From JAYEJW01 sp034716535 (GTDB lineage Bacteria; Pseudomonadota; Gammaproteobacteria; Chromatiales; Chromatiaceae): 26,413 nt of DNA. Shown piece after piece: positions 1-7,941 of this stretch. The notes under the pieces are model-generated. The model ran no database searches. It saw nothing but the letters and a program-made list of their open reading frames with translations, and was not told the origin of the DNA. The translations under genes and the position numbers were made by a program. The stretch covers positions 1-26,413 of the forward strand of contig JAYEJW010000540.1 of the NCBI GenBank assembly GCA_034716535.1, read 5' to 3'. How positions within the stretch are numbered: position 1 is the first letter of the stretch; the number at the start of each line of letters is the position of its first letter.

Positions 1-377
1 ACGTCCTGGACCAACCGGGATGCGATCCTGGCGCTCTCAGCTGTTGTTTGGAAGGCGTAAGGGGCGGCGAAGCAGAAAGCTCGAATACGCATAACAGCTG
101 AAGTGGCATCGCGCCGAATCGATCCCGCAGCGCCCTGCCGAATCCCATTGAGGCCCGCGGAATGCTCGTTGGATGCCTGGGTCTATATCGCCAGGGTGGG
201 AGGTTGAATTGCCTATCCTCTTTCTTTGCAATTGGTAGTCGCACGTAACAAATTTTTACGGTACTCTCCGAGATGCCAGATATCTGTGACGTGCGTCAGG
301 TTTTTGGTACCACCATGGGGCATTGACCGTGCCCCTGCATCACAACTGAAGTTTTTCAATTAACGAGGAGAATGGAT
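1..377. other. Upstream non-coding stretch
   Basis: No convincing gene is seen here. The only open frame of note (37-231, minus) has no ribosome binding site and an arginine/serine-rich composition typical of a chance frame. The stretch from about 225 to 300 is richer in A/T than its surroundings and probably carries the promoter of the downstream three-gene cluster, but I could not identify a -35/-10 pair with good spacing. The left end of the window may cut through regulatory DNA. Confidence 0.5.
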
Positions 378-1307
378 ATGAATCGATGGAAGAGAAATCA
401 GTTGTCTCTCGTCCTATCGACGACCATCGGGGCGAGCCTCTTCGCGGTTTCACCTGCTGCGCTTCCCGTCGACCAATACGTCGCTGATTTCAACGACTTA
501 TACGGAACGGCTGGGACAGTGCTGGACGGCTGTCTCGTGTGCCACGTCAGCCCGACCGGCGGAAACCGAAACGACTATGGAAACGCCTTTGCTGCTGCGA
601 AGATCAGCAATGACCCCGTTGGTGTTCAGGCTGCGTTGGTCGCCATCGAGTTCGATGACTCGGACGGCGACACGATCATAAACATCGATGAGATTAACGC
701 CCTGACGTTCCCCGGCGACTGCACGGATCCGGATCCGACGGCCTGCGGGGCCAACCCAGAGCCTCCGCCTGGCACCATCACCGAAGGTCCGACCCTGCTC
801 GGTTGCTACAAGTGGGACCGCTTCCCGGACGAGCGTTTTGCGCTCAGCGTCAAGCGCTATGCTGGGTTGGTCACCACCGAGCCGCGAAACGATTTCATTG
901 AGGCCCAGAACCAGACCAACCATGGCGTTCATGGCAAGCACGTGGGGCTGTGCGGGTCGGGTACGATCGGCGCGGTGGGCGGTACCTTCCTGAAGGCGAA
1001 GGGCATCGGCTCCAAGATCGGTCTGCGGACCCTGGCGGTGCGCGGCGATGGCTCGATGGACATGTGCCGTGAGGTAGTGATTGACTGCGTCTCGGAAGAG
1101 GATGTTCAGCTTCCAACCGAGTTCGAGTGCCGGAGCCGCAACGAGTTTGACGTCTTCCATGGAAAGTCCGAGTTGAAGCTGGTCGAGAACTCGGCAGACG
1201 ACCCACTGTGCCAGGCCTTTGACGGGTTCCCGGCCACGCCGGCCGCCGGCGAGGGCAGCGCGAGCGGGTTGCGAGAAGACCGCGGGCAAAAGAGGGAAAC
1301 GGAATAA
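378..1307 (+). CDS. Secreted haem-CxxCH / six-cysteine domain protein (paralogue A)
   Basis: A 309-residue exported protein of unknown function. The start at 378 is preferred over an in-frame ATG at 372 because GAGGAG at 365-370 lies 7 bases before it. Residues 1 to about 28 form a signal peptide. A c-type haem site CLVCH follows at residues 52-56, then an acidic EF-hand-like loop (DDSDGDTIINIDE, 93-105) and a Pro-rich linker (about 115-137). From about residue 140 comes a domain shared with the next two genes, with cysteines at 143, 192, 230, 237, 251 and 278 and the motifs CYKWDRFPDER, KHVGLCGSGT and RNEFDVFHGKS. Six conserved cysteines in an exported protein suggest three disulfides (inference). 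This is the only one of the three with a haem module, so it may be the redox-active member. I do not recognise the shared domain. The gene probably starts an operon. Confidence 0.85.
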   Translation: MNRWKRNQLSLVLSTTIGASLFAVSPAALPVDQYVADFNDLYGTAGTVLDGCLVCHVSPTGGNRNDYGNAFAAAKISNDPVGVQAALVAIEFDDSDGDTIINIDEINALTFPGDCTDPDPTACGANPEPPPGTITEGPTLLGCYKWDRFPDERFALSVKRYAGLVTTEPRNDFIEAQNQTNHGVHGKHVGLCGSGTIGAVGGTFLKAKGIGSKIGLRTLAVRGDGSMDMCREVVIDCVSEEDVQLPTEFECRSRNEFDVFHGKSELKLVENSADDPLCQAFDGFPATPAAGEGSASGLREDRGQKRETE

Positions 1308-1421
1308 AGTAAGGGAAATCGCAATGATGATACACAGCCAAGAAACGCAGGCACCCTCGGATGCGATGTGCGCTGCGTACCCCTTGCTCGATACCCGGAT
1401 TAGCCTTTGGAGGAGTCAATG

Positions 1422-2063
1422 ATGAAACGGTTTCCTATTTTCAAACTGGCGGCTTTACCGCTTCTGATGGCAAGCGCGGGTCTGTTCAGCGCAGCGGCCC
1501 TCGCCGACGGTGCCACGAATGACACCTTGGCCTGCTACGAGTGGGATCAGTTTCCAAACGAGCGGCTTAATCTCAACATACGCGGCGGCGGGCCGCTCTC
1601 TTCTTCTCAAGACGAGACCAACTACAATCACCCACCTCAACGGACTCACGGCGTGCACGCGAAGCATGTCGGCGTCTGCGGAGAGGGCACCAGCGGCGCC
1701 GTCGAAGGCGTTGTGGTAGTCGCCGCAGCTACTGGCGCCCACATGGGCCTGCACAGCATGGTTTCCAGGGGTACTGAAAAGAGCGGAGGTCGCGAGACCT
1801 GTCGCCCGGTTTTCCTCGATTGCGTCTCCGAGGAGGCCAAGAAAGCGCCCGATCAATGGACCTGTAAGGGTCGCAACGAGTTCGGGACCTATCATGGCGA
1901 ATCGAGGCTGACCCTGGTGGCGATGGACACGGCTCCCGACGACCCGCTCTGCGCTGTGTTTGAAGACGACGACACCTTCGAGGCATCGAACAAGGGCGGT
2001 GGCCAGGCGGTTGCCAGCGGGACACTCGGATCGGGCGGCAACGGAGAGCACGATGATGATTGA
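1422..2063 (+). CDS. Secreted six-cysteine domain protein (paralogue B)
   Basis: A 213-residue exported protein of unknown function. An ATG at 1422 is taken as start because GGAGGAG at 1409-1415 sits 6 bases before it; the ATG at 1419 is possible but closer than usual. The signal peptide is clear (residues 1-28, cleavage after ALA). The rest is one copy of the domain also found in the preceding and following genes: CYEWDQFPNER, HGVHAKHVGVCGEGT, LDCVSEE, RNEFGTYHGES, DDPLC, with cysteines at 38, 86, 127, 134, 148 and 177. The tail runs QAVASGT and then ends in acidic GEHDDD. No haem motif is present. It lies 114 bases after paralogue A and 78 before paralogue C, so the three are probably co-transcribed. 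Function cannot be inferred beyond an envelope or secreted location. Confidence 0.85.
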   Translation: MKRFPIFKLAALPLLMASAGLFSAAALADGATNDTLACYEWDQFPNERLNLNIRGGGPLSSSQDETNYNHPPQRTHGVHAKHVGVCGEGTSGAVEGVVVVAAATGAHMGLHSMVSRGTEKSGGRETCRPVFLDCVSEEAKKAPDQWTCKGRNEFGTYHGESRLTLVAMDTAPDDPLCAVFEDDDTFEASNKGGGQAVASGTLGSGGNGEHDDD

Positions 2064-2141
2064 TCGGCGTTTGACTTCACATCGTCTCTCTTTTTCTCAG
2101 CTTTCCGACGAAGGTGCAATCGCATTTTGGAGGTGCAACCG

Positions 2142-2705
2142 ATGAAACATTCCCTGCGAACACTGATGCTGATGAGTGGGGCCCTATCGCTCACGATCGG
2201 CGCGGTCGCCGACGTCGCGGCCGATGCCAACGAAGAAGGGCAGGTCGCCCTGGTCTGCTACAAATGGGATGCCTTCCCCAACGAACGGCTACGGGTCAGC
2301 ATTCGCAAGCCTGCCCCCCTCACTGAGACGGTCCCGGAACAGGTTGTTTGGGGCCTGACCGGCAAGCACGTTGGCGCTTGCGGCGAAGGGACTGCGCCGG
2401 TTGTGCGCGGCAACATCACTGCGGACGAAATGGAGGGGACGACCCATATGGGCATCTACTCCATCGCCGTGCGCGGTGACGGCGACACCGAAACCTGCCG
2501 GACCGTGAATTGGAGTTGCTCGGCGCCTTCGCCGGTGCGCGCACCCGAGACCTGGTCCTGTGAGTCACGCAACGAGTTCGACGTCTACCACGGCGCCTCG
2601 ACGTTGACGAAGATCACGGATCCTGCGGGTGACCCACTTTGCGGAGTATTCGAGGCCGCTTTGTCGAGTCCCGAAGGCGCGGTTGCAAGCGGCACGTCGT
2701 TCTGA
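2142..2705 (+). CDS. Secreted six-cysteine domain protein (paralogue C)
   Basis: A 187-residue exported protein, third and shortest of the tandem family. GGAGG at 2129-2133, 8 bases upstream, selects the ATG at 2142. A signal peptide covers roughly residues 1-28. The mature part is almost only the shared domain: CYKWDAFPNER, GKHVGACGEGT, VRGDGDTETCR, SRNEFDVYHGAS, GDPLC, with cysteines at 39, 80, 119, 126, 140 and 167. The first His of the HGVH motif in A and B is lost here (WGLTGKHVG), so the His in KHVG and the one in YHG are the invariant ones. It ends in AVASGTSF, echoing the tail of B. A strong terminator follows 57 bases after the stop, so this is the last gene of the unit. The family is not recognised. 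Confidence 0.85.
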   Translation: MKHSLRTLMLMSGALSLTIGAVADVAADANEEGQVALVCYKWDAFPNERLRVSIRKPAPLTETVPEQVVWGLTGKHVGACGEGTAPVVRGNITADEMEGTTHMGIYSIAVRGDGDTETCRTVNWSCSAPSPVRAPETWSCESRNEFDVYHGASTLTKITDPAGDPLCGVFEAALSSPEGAVASGTSF

Positions 2706-2762
2706 CGCAGAGCCGAACGCTTTACTCGGCGCTGCAAATGCGCCCAGTGAGTAGATGTTGAG

Positions 2763-2801
2763 ACGGCGCCTGCCGCTCTTGCGGTGGGCGCCGTATTTTT
2801 T
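2763..2801 (+). terminator. Rho-independent terminator of the six-cysteine cluster
   Basis: A 14-base-pair stem (2763-2776 with 2781-2794; two G-T wobbles, no mismatches) closes on a TCTT loop and is followed by A and six T (2796-2801). It lies just after paralogue C and separates the cluster from the exporter genes. Confidence 0.85.
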
Positions 2802-3081
2802 CGCACAGCGGTTGCAGACGGAGAAAGCCAGGTAGGGCGGGCATCGCCCACTGCTCGGAGGTGCATCGCCTTCTATTGGTACAATGCGCTGGGCTAGCGT
2901 ATTGAAAAGATCTCCTCTCCTTGGCCCATTGTTGGTTTATGCGCTTGCGGGTCCCGCCAACTCTCTCGACGCCATCGCGACCGTCTATCCTCTGTTCAAG
3001 GCAGGTCACCAGGGGCCTGTTTGAGTTGGGTGCGTTGGGTGCAAGGATTACTCGCCCGCGCGCTCGTAGGATTTTCTTCGG
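2802..3081. other. Spacer before the exporter genes
   Basis: No gene is supported. Frames on both strands read as low-complexity Arg/Pro/Gly peptides. The promoter of the MacA-like gene should lie here, but no clear -35/-10 pair was identified. Confidence 0.4.
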
Positions 3082-4395
3082 GTGAAGCGCGTTACCGCAT
3101 TGCTTCTGTCTGCGGTGGTACTTGCGGTTGTCCTCGCCGCGGGCGGGCTGGTGCTCGACTATCGGTCGGGGTCGACGCCCTACCGGACGGCGGCGGTGCA
3201 CCGGGGCGGGTTGCAGTCCCTGATCACCGCGACTGGTGCCGTGCGCCCAGTGGTGACCACGAACGTCAGCACCCAGGTCTCCGGGCAGGTGGCGGAGGTG
3301 CTGGCAGACTTCAACGATCCGGTCTCCAAGGGACAGGTCCTGGCGCGGCTGGATTCAGCGACCTTCATCGCGCGCATGCATGAGGCTCAGGCCGAGCTGG
3401 ATGTGGCCCGGGCGGAACTGGCGAACCGCGAGGCTGCGCTTGCGAAGGCGCAGGCGCAGCAGCAGCGGACGGAGGCGCGGCGGGGGGTCGAGGAATCCGA
3501 GGTCGCCGGGGCGCGGGCTCGAGCCGAGGAGGCCCGCCGTGCGCACGAGCGGCATCAGGCGCTGTCACTGCAGGGGGGGGTCGCGGACAGTGAGCTGGAG
3601 GCTGCGAAGACGGAGCTTGCGGCCACACAAGCCCTCCTGCAGGCCGCGCAAGGCCGGCTGCTCGCGCAGGACGCGGAGATCGCGGCCACTCGGGCGGAGG
3701 TCGCCATGGCCCGCGCCTCGCTCGATCTTGGGCAGGCGACCATCCGCCAGCGCGAAGCGGCGCTTGAAGAGGCTCGGGTGACTCTGCGCAGAACCGAGAT
3801 CCGGGCTCCACTGGACGGGGTGGTCATCGGCCGCGATGTGGAACAGGGGCAGACGGTTGCAGCCAGCCTTCAGGCGCCGACCCTGTTTACGCTCGCGCAG
3901 GATCTCGCGCGCATGCAGATTGAAACCCATGTGGACGAGGCGGACATTGGCCGTCTACGGGTAGGCCAGAACGCCTTTTTCACCGTGGATGCCTATCCCG
4001 GTAGGCGCTTCGCCGGACGGGTCACCGCCATCCGCAAGGCGCCCAAGCTGCTGCACAACGTCGTGACCTATTCAGTGCTTGTGGACGCGGACAATCCGGA
4101 TCTGGCCCTGTTCCCCGGAATGACGGCAGTCATGCGGGTGGTGGTCAAGGAGGTGCGTGATGTCGTGCGTATCCCCAACGCGGCGCTTCGCTTTGTGCCG
4201 TCGGCTTCTCCGGCTGCCGCGGAGGGCGGCTCGGACGGAGAGGGCCGCGTGCGCGTCTGGCGTCCGGGGCCCGACGGGCGTCCGCATCCGGTCTGGGTGT
4301 TGACCGGGGTGAGCGATGAGCAGTACACGGTCATGCTCGAGGGCGAGCTTGGGGCGGGCGACCGGCTGATTGTCGGCTATGAAGACGCGCAGTAG
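3082..4395 (+). CDS. MacA/HlyD-family periplasmic adaptor
   Basis: A 437-residue membrane-fusion (adaptor) protein of a tripartite efflux system. It would bridge an inner-membrane ABC transporter and an outer-membrane channel. The N terminus has a short basic segment and one membrane anchor (about residues 5-26). The lipoyl-like half motif around ATGAVRPVVTTNVSTQVSG and NDPVSKGQVLARLD follows. A long Ala/Glu/Arg-rich coiled-coil hairpin (about 95-235) leads back to RRTEIRAPLDGVVIGRDVEQG, which closes the barrel-sandwich domain, and a beta-barrel with FPGMTAVMRV ends the protein. The start is a GTG at 3082 with only a weak ribosome binding site. The next gene overlaps its end, and with the ATPase and permease genes it makes a MacA-MacB-like set. 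The substrate is unknown. Confidence 0.9.
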   Translation: MKRVTALLLSAVVLAVVLAAGGLVLDYRSGSTPYRTAAVHRGGLQSLITATGAVRPVVTTNVSTQVSGQVAEVLADFNDPVSKGQVLARLDSATFIARMHEAQAELDVARAELANREAALAKAQAQQQRTEARRGVEESEVAGARARAEEARRAHERHQALSLQGGVADSELEAAKTELAATQALLQAAQGRLLAQDAEIAATRAEVAMARASLDLGQATIRQREAALEEARVTLRRTEIRAPLDGVVIGRDVEQGQTVAASLQAPTLFTLAQDLARMQIETHVDEADIGRLRVGQNAFFTVDAYPGRRFAGRVTAIRKAPKLLHNVVTYSVLVDADNPDLALFPGMTAVMRVVVKEVRDVVRIPNAALRFVPSASPAAAEGGSDGEGRVRVWRPGPDGRPHPVWVLTGVSDEQYTVMLEGELGAGDRLIVGYEDAQ

Positions 4396-5158
4396 GGCAG
4401 CGGGCGCCTCGCCGTCGAGTGCGGCCGCGATGTTGATTCGCACGCAGCGGTTGGGCAAGGTCTTTGGTGAAGCGGAGCACAGGCTCGGGGTCCTGGAGGA
4501 TGTCTCGCTCAGCATCGAGTCCGGCGAGATGTTGGCGGTCATGGGACCGTCCGGCTCGGGAAAGAGCACCCTGCTCAACATCCTGGGCTGTCTGGACTCG
4601 CCGTCTTCGGGGGGCTACTGGCTGGCTGGGGAGTCCGTGGCGGGGCTCGGCGCGGAGCGGCTGGCGGCCCTGCGCAACCGTTATATCGGATTCGTCTTTC
4701 AATCCTTCAATCTGCTGCCTCGACTCACGGCCCTGCAGAACGTGGAGCTTCCTTTACTGTACGCTGGTGTTCCGGCGGCAAAGCGGCGTGAACGGGCCGT
4801 CGGATTGCTCGGGGACATGGACCTGACCGATCGGGCCGGACACTTCCCACGTCAACTCTCGGGCGGGCAGCAGCAACGGGTGGCAATCGCCCGGGCGCTG
4901 GCGAATCGTCCTGCGCTGATCCTGGCGGACGAGCCCACGGGTTCCCTGGAAAGCCGCAGCGGTGAAGCCATTCTGGCGCTGTTTCGGCGCCTCAACCGTG
5001 CGGGCGTCACCCTGCTCGTAGTGACGCATGATTCGGTGGTGGCCGAGCACGCCGGGCGCATCGTCCGTTTGCGCGACGGGCGCGTTGTTTCCGATCAGGG
5101 AGGCTCGTCAGCCCAGAATGGCGCGGGGATTGGGCTCGCAGACGAAGGCCCGAGATGA
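4379..5158 (+). CDS. MacB-type ABC transporter ATPase (LolD/MacB family)
   Basis: The ATP-binding subunit of the exporter, 259 residues from the ATG at 4379. That start overlaps the end of the adaptor gene by 17 bases; an ATG at 4430, closer to the conserved domain start, is an alternative. Walker A GPSGSGKS is at 56-63, the Q-loop glutamine at 108, the signature LSGGQQQR from 160, Walker B LILADEP around 180-186 and the switch histidine (VVTHD) at 217. The D-loop reads SLES where SLDS is usual, a conservative change. In E. coli MacB the ATPase and permease are one protein; here they are two genes, as in many bacterial MacB-like systems. The stop codon overlaps the ATG of the permease, indicating translational coupling. 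Confidence 0.93.
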   Translation: MKTRSRAAGASPSSAAAMLIRTQRLGKVFGEAEHRLGVLEDVSLSIESGEMLAVMGPSGSGKSTLLNILGCLDSPSSGGYWLAGESVAGLGAERLAALRNRYIGFVFQSFNLLPRLTALQNVELPLLYAGVPAAKRRERAVGLLGDMDLTDRAGHFPRQLSGGQQQRVAIARALANRPALILADEPTGSLESRSGEAILALFRRLNRAGVTLLVVTHDSVVAEHAGRIVRLRDGRVVSDQGGSSAQNGAGIGLADEGPR

Positions 5159-6402
5159 AGTCTGTGCCCATGCCCGCGATCCTGAGTTTCTCCAGTGCCG
5201 TCAGCTCGCTGTTCGCACATCCCCTGCGCAGTGCGTTGACCGTGCTGGGCGTGGTTGTCGGGGTGGCCGCCGTCGTGGCGGTCATGGCGGTGGGAGAGGG
5301 TGCCCGGGAGCGCATCATCGCCCAGATTCAGAGCCTGGGCGGAAACCTGCTATTAGTTACGCCCGGCAGCGCGCGCAGCCAGGGTGTGCGCCTCGGGAGC
5401 GGAAGCGGCGAGAATCTGACCGAGTCCGACGCCGGTGCGATCGCTCGGGAGGTGCCCGGCGTCCTGTACGCAGCCCCTTCCATATTCAGACGCGCCCAGG
5501 TGGTGCGGGGCAACGCCAATTGGTCGACGACCGTACAGGGGATCACGAACGATTACCTGCTCGCCAGGGAGTGGCGTCTATCGGCTGGTCGGCCGTTCTC
5601 GTCCGTCGATCAGGTGCGGGGGGCGAAGGTTGCCCTTCTCGGGCGAGCTCCGGTCGAGCGCCTGTTTCCCGACCAAGACCCGATCGGTGGGCTGGTCCGG
5701 GTCGGTGGCGCGCCCTTTAGGGTGATCGGTGTGCTCGATGCCAAGGGGCAGAGCTCCTCAGGGGCGGATCAGGACGACAAGGTGATGATCCCGCTGGCGG
5801 CGGCCCGCATCCGGGTCTTCGGCTCGTCCAGTGCGCGCATGGGGATGGTGCAGTACGTCATGGTCAAGGTGGATCGGGCGGAGCGGCTGGCGGCTGCGGC
5901 CGGGGACATCACGCGCCTGTTGCGCCAGCGTCACGGCCTGGCTGCAGAGGACGAAGACGATTTCTCCGTGAGCAATCTGGCGGATGTCCAGGCGAGCCGG
6001 CAGGCTGCATCGGGGGTGCTCACCTTCTGGCTCTCTGCGGTCGCCTCCGTATCCCTGGTCGTAGGGGGGATCAGCATCATGAACATCATGCTGGTCTCGC
6101 TCAGCGAGCGCACACGTGAGATCGGTTTGCGGCTGGCGGTCGGTGCCCGCCCGCTGGACATCCGCAACCAGTTCCTGGCCGAAGCGGTGTTACTTTCTCT
6201 GGTCGGCGCGCTGCTGGGGTTGGCCGGCGGTGTAGCGGTCGCCTGGGTGCTGGGCACGGCCCAGGGGCTGCCGATACTCATCCGTCCCTGGTCCCTGGCC
6301 GTTGCCGCCGGATTTGCCCTGGTCACGGGTGTCTTTTTCGGCTTCTACCCCGCCGTCAAGGCATCGCGTCTGATGCCGGCCGAGGCCCTGCGTGTCGAAT
6401 AG
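5155..6402 (+). CDS. MacB-type ABC transporter permease (FtsX-like)
   Basis: A 415-residue inner-membrane subunit. The first membrane helix lies near residues 24-45 (HPLRSALTVLGVVVGVAAVV), followed by a large periplasmic domain with the MacB-core pattern VAVMAVGEGARERI and SLGGNLLLV. Three helices follow in the C-terminal third (FtsX domain), around NIMLVSLSERTREIGLRLAVGA, which is the typical FtsX/MacB coupling motif, and EAVLLSLVGALLGLAGG. The end FGFYPAVKASRLMPAEALR is a family hallmark. The ATG overlaps the ATPase stop. No TolC-like outer-membrane gene is present next to the set, so it presumably uses one encoded elsewhere. MacB-like systems move peptides, lipoproteins or macrolides; the substrate here is not evident. 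Confidence 0.93.
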   Translation: MKSVPMPAILSFSSAVSSLFAHPLRSALTVLGVVVGVAAVVAVMAVGEGARERIIAQIQSLGGNLLLVTPGSARSQGVRLGSGSGENLTESDAGAIAREVPGVLYAAPSIFRRAQVVRGNANWSTTVQGITNDYLLAREWRLSAGRPFSSVDQVRGAKVALLGRAPVERLFPDQDPIGGLVRVGGAPFRVIGVLDAKGQSSSGADQDDKVMIPLAAARIRVFGSSSARMGMVQYVMVKVDRAERLAAAAGDITRLLRQRHGLAAEDEDDFSVSNLADVQASRQAASGVLTFWLSAVASVSLVVGGISIMNIMLVSLSERTREIGLRLAVGARPLDIRNQFLAEAVLLSLVGALLGLAGGVAVAWVLGTAQGLPILIRPWSLAVAAGFALVTGVFFGFYPAVKASRLMPAEALRVE

Positions 6403-6494
6403 CCGTGCCGCAAGAGCAGCGCTTCCTCGCGCGTACGGGAGAGATGATCGGGAGAGGGGGCCGATCGTGGTGTCTGCGGCGTGTCATTTCCGCG

Positions 6495-6510
6495 GTGGCG
6501 CCGGCGCCAC
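6495..6510. repeat. Perfect 16-bp palindrome after the permease gene
   Basis: GTGGCGCCGGCGCCAC is a perfect, loopless GC palindrome 92 bases beyond the permease stop. It lacks a T-run on either side, so it is not a classical terminator. It could mark the end of the exporter transcript or be a chance GC-rich palindrome. Confidence 0.35.
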
Positions 6511-6677
6511 GATCGTTCCTATGAACGCCCCACCGAACCGCGGCCGCCGCTTTCAAGCACTTCCGGACCGAACGTAGAGCCCAGCTTCAGCCAAGGGTCC
6601 GTGGGGTGTGTCAGCAAGTCACTCGATTTGGGTACTATCTCTGGAGCTTGCTTCTGCGCCAGGTTGCAAACGAGGTC

Positions 6678-6989
6678 TCACTCGGGCCAGGGCTCGCCAG
6701 CTGTGTTGCCGCCGTCTATTCCTCCCGGCTCTTCCGGGGTACCGATTCCATTCGGCTGGGGTACTATGTCGTTGGTCCTCGATCCATCACTACTTACGGT
6801 GGGTGCGTCGTTGGACGGGTCCATAGCGCCCATAGCTGAAGTCGGCAACTCCAGATTCTGGATAGCATTTTCATGCCGTTCCATCATATCGCCGATCTCG
6901 AGCTCGAATGGCGCGTTGTGATGCGCTGCGAGCGGCGCTGCGAGTGCCGCGCCGATCACTGCGGTTGCGATTAGGTATGTTGTCTTCAT
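6678..6989 (-). CDS. Small secreted protein of unknown function
   Basis: A 103-residue exported protein that I do not recognise. GAGGAG (minus strand, 6998-7003) is 8 bases before the ATG, good support for a real gene. A signal peptide covers about residues 1-22 (MKTTYLIATAVIGAALAAPLAA). The mature part starts HHNAPFELEIGDMMERHENA, a His/Glu/Met-rich amphipathic segment. It then becomes a Pro/Gly/Ser/Asp-rich, probably disordered tail ending in GEPWPE. No cysteine is present. It stands alone, facing the exporter genes tail to tail. The HHN start and acidic nature could suit metal binding in the periplasm, but this is speculation. Confidence 0.7.
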   Translation of the reverse strand: MKTTYLIATAVIGAALAAPLAAHHNAPFELEIGDMMERHENAIQNLELPTSAMGAMDPSNDAPTVSSDGSRTNDIVPQPNGIGTPEEPGGIDGGNTAGEPWPE

Positions 6990-7293
6990 CGCAGTCTCTC
7001 CTCAGCCAGTACTACGGATGGCACCGAGGAACATTCATTACCCGGTGCCGGTCCGATGGCTGCGCGAGACAAATCGGTTTCCCGGTGCTGAGATTAGGAT
7101 ACTGCCACTGTGCGGAAGAGCGCATTGAAGTTTGTCAGTGCCCCTATTGATGTGGATCAGGGGGACAAGTCCTTTCGTTTGCCCGTCTGGCGATGGATGC
7201 GATCTAACGTATCCGCGTCAGGCCGCGCTGATCCGCGGTTGGTACTGGAATCGAGCTTGAGCTCGGCTCTGAAAACGCAAGCGCGACACCCGT
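6990..7293. other. Intergenic stretch
   Basis: Contains the ribosome binding site and presumably the promoter of the small secreted protein. A short inverted repeat (7020-7026 with 7043-7049, GGCACCG/CGGTGCC) lies upstream of that gene and could be an operator or chance. A plus-strand frame from 7110 runs antisense into the DUF971-like gene and lacks a ribosome binding site, so it is not called. Confidence 0.35.
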
Positions 7294-7941
7294 CTAGATC
7301 AAGTCCCGCGTCGCCGGCGGGGTGGGGGAGGTGGGCACGATCCCCACCTCGTCGCCTTCGTGAAGCTTGGTGAAGCCTTCCGTGAACTGCTTGTTCACGG
7401 TCACCCGCACACGCTCCTTGTCGAAGAGGACCGCGCCGCCCGGTTTGCGGCGCCCCAGCCAGACCAGCAGGGTGTCGACGTCGGGTACGCTCGCGGGGAC
7501 GACCAGCTGCTCGGTCTCCTTGCGCATCTTTTGCGCCATCCAGGCGAAGTAGAGCAGCCTTATCCGTTTCTCCCCTTCCTCGGGTGCGTTGCGTTGGTAA
7601 CCCATGCCCTCGAGCCGTTCGAGATAGTCGGTCCAGTTCTTTTCCTTGTTGACTCCCAGCGTATAGAGGGTGTCCCAGGAGTAGATGCCTGTATCGTGAC
7701 CGTCGTCGAAGACGATGCGGATTGCGTACTGGCCCTGGGGCTCGATGCGTTGGATGCTCACCTCTTCCTTGCCGATGACGGGCTGATCCATGGTGCGCAC
7801 CTCGGCGGCCTTGGAGAAAACGCGCAGATACTCGCAGGGCAGCTCGAAGGTGCTGCCGTCGTTGAAGGAGATCGAGAGCATACTGGACTTGGTGTGCAGC
7901 TTGATGTCCGTGGGCGAATGGTGAACTGCCTGATCGGTCAT
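7294..7941 (-). CDS. DUF971 (GBBH-like N) domain fused to a MoaD/ThiS-like domain
   Basis: A 215-residue cytoplasmic protein in two parts. Residues about 8-118 match the gamma-butyrobetaine hydroxylase-like N-terminal domain (DUF971): PTDIKLHTKSSMLSISFNDG, FELPCEYLRVFS, and HDTGIYSWDTLYTLG. Residues about 126-205 look like a MoaD/ThiS ubiquitin-like fold: IRLLYFAWMAQ, TLLVWLG, VTVNKQF, LHEGDEVGIVP. MoaD-type sulfur carriers end in Gly-Gly, but this one ends TPPATRDLI, so it cannot form a normal thiocarboxylate unless it has changed role. The ATG at 7941 is chosen because the DUF971 domain begins right after it; no strong ribosome binding site is seen, and the frame stays open upstream. The TauD-like gene lies upstream on the same strand, 280 bases away. 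Confidence 0.8.
   Translation of the reverse strand: MTDQAVHHSPTDIKLHTKSSMLSISFNDGSTFELPCEYLRVFSKAAEVRTMDQPVIGKEEVSIQRIEPQGQYAIRIVFDDGHDTGIYSWDTLYTLGVNKEKNWTDYLERLEGMGYQRNAPEEGEKRIRLLYFAWMAQKMRKETEQLVVPASVPDVDTLLVWLGRRKPGGAVLFDKERVRVTVNKQFTEGFTKLHEGDEVGIVPTSPTPPATRDLI

Noticed and set aside
498..1289. Long minus-strand frame opposite paralogue A
   Set aside because: The plus strand has a signal peptide, haem motif and homology to the next two genes, which the minus frame lacks.
6606..6839. Overlapping plus-strand frames opposite the small secreted protein
   Set aside because: No ribosome binding site or protein-like pattern; the minus-strand gene has both a strong ribosome binding site and a signal peptide.
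7110..7373. Plus-strand frame before the DUF971-like gene
   Set aside because: No ribosome binding site, overlaps the conserved end of the DUF971-MoaD gene antisense, and becomes Ser/Arg/Pro-rich noise.
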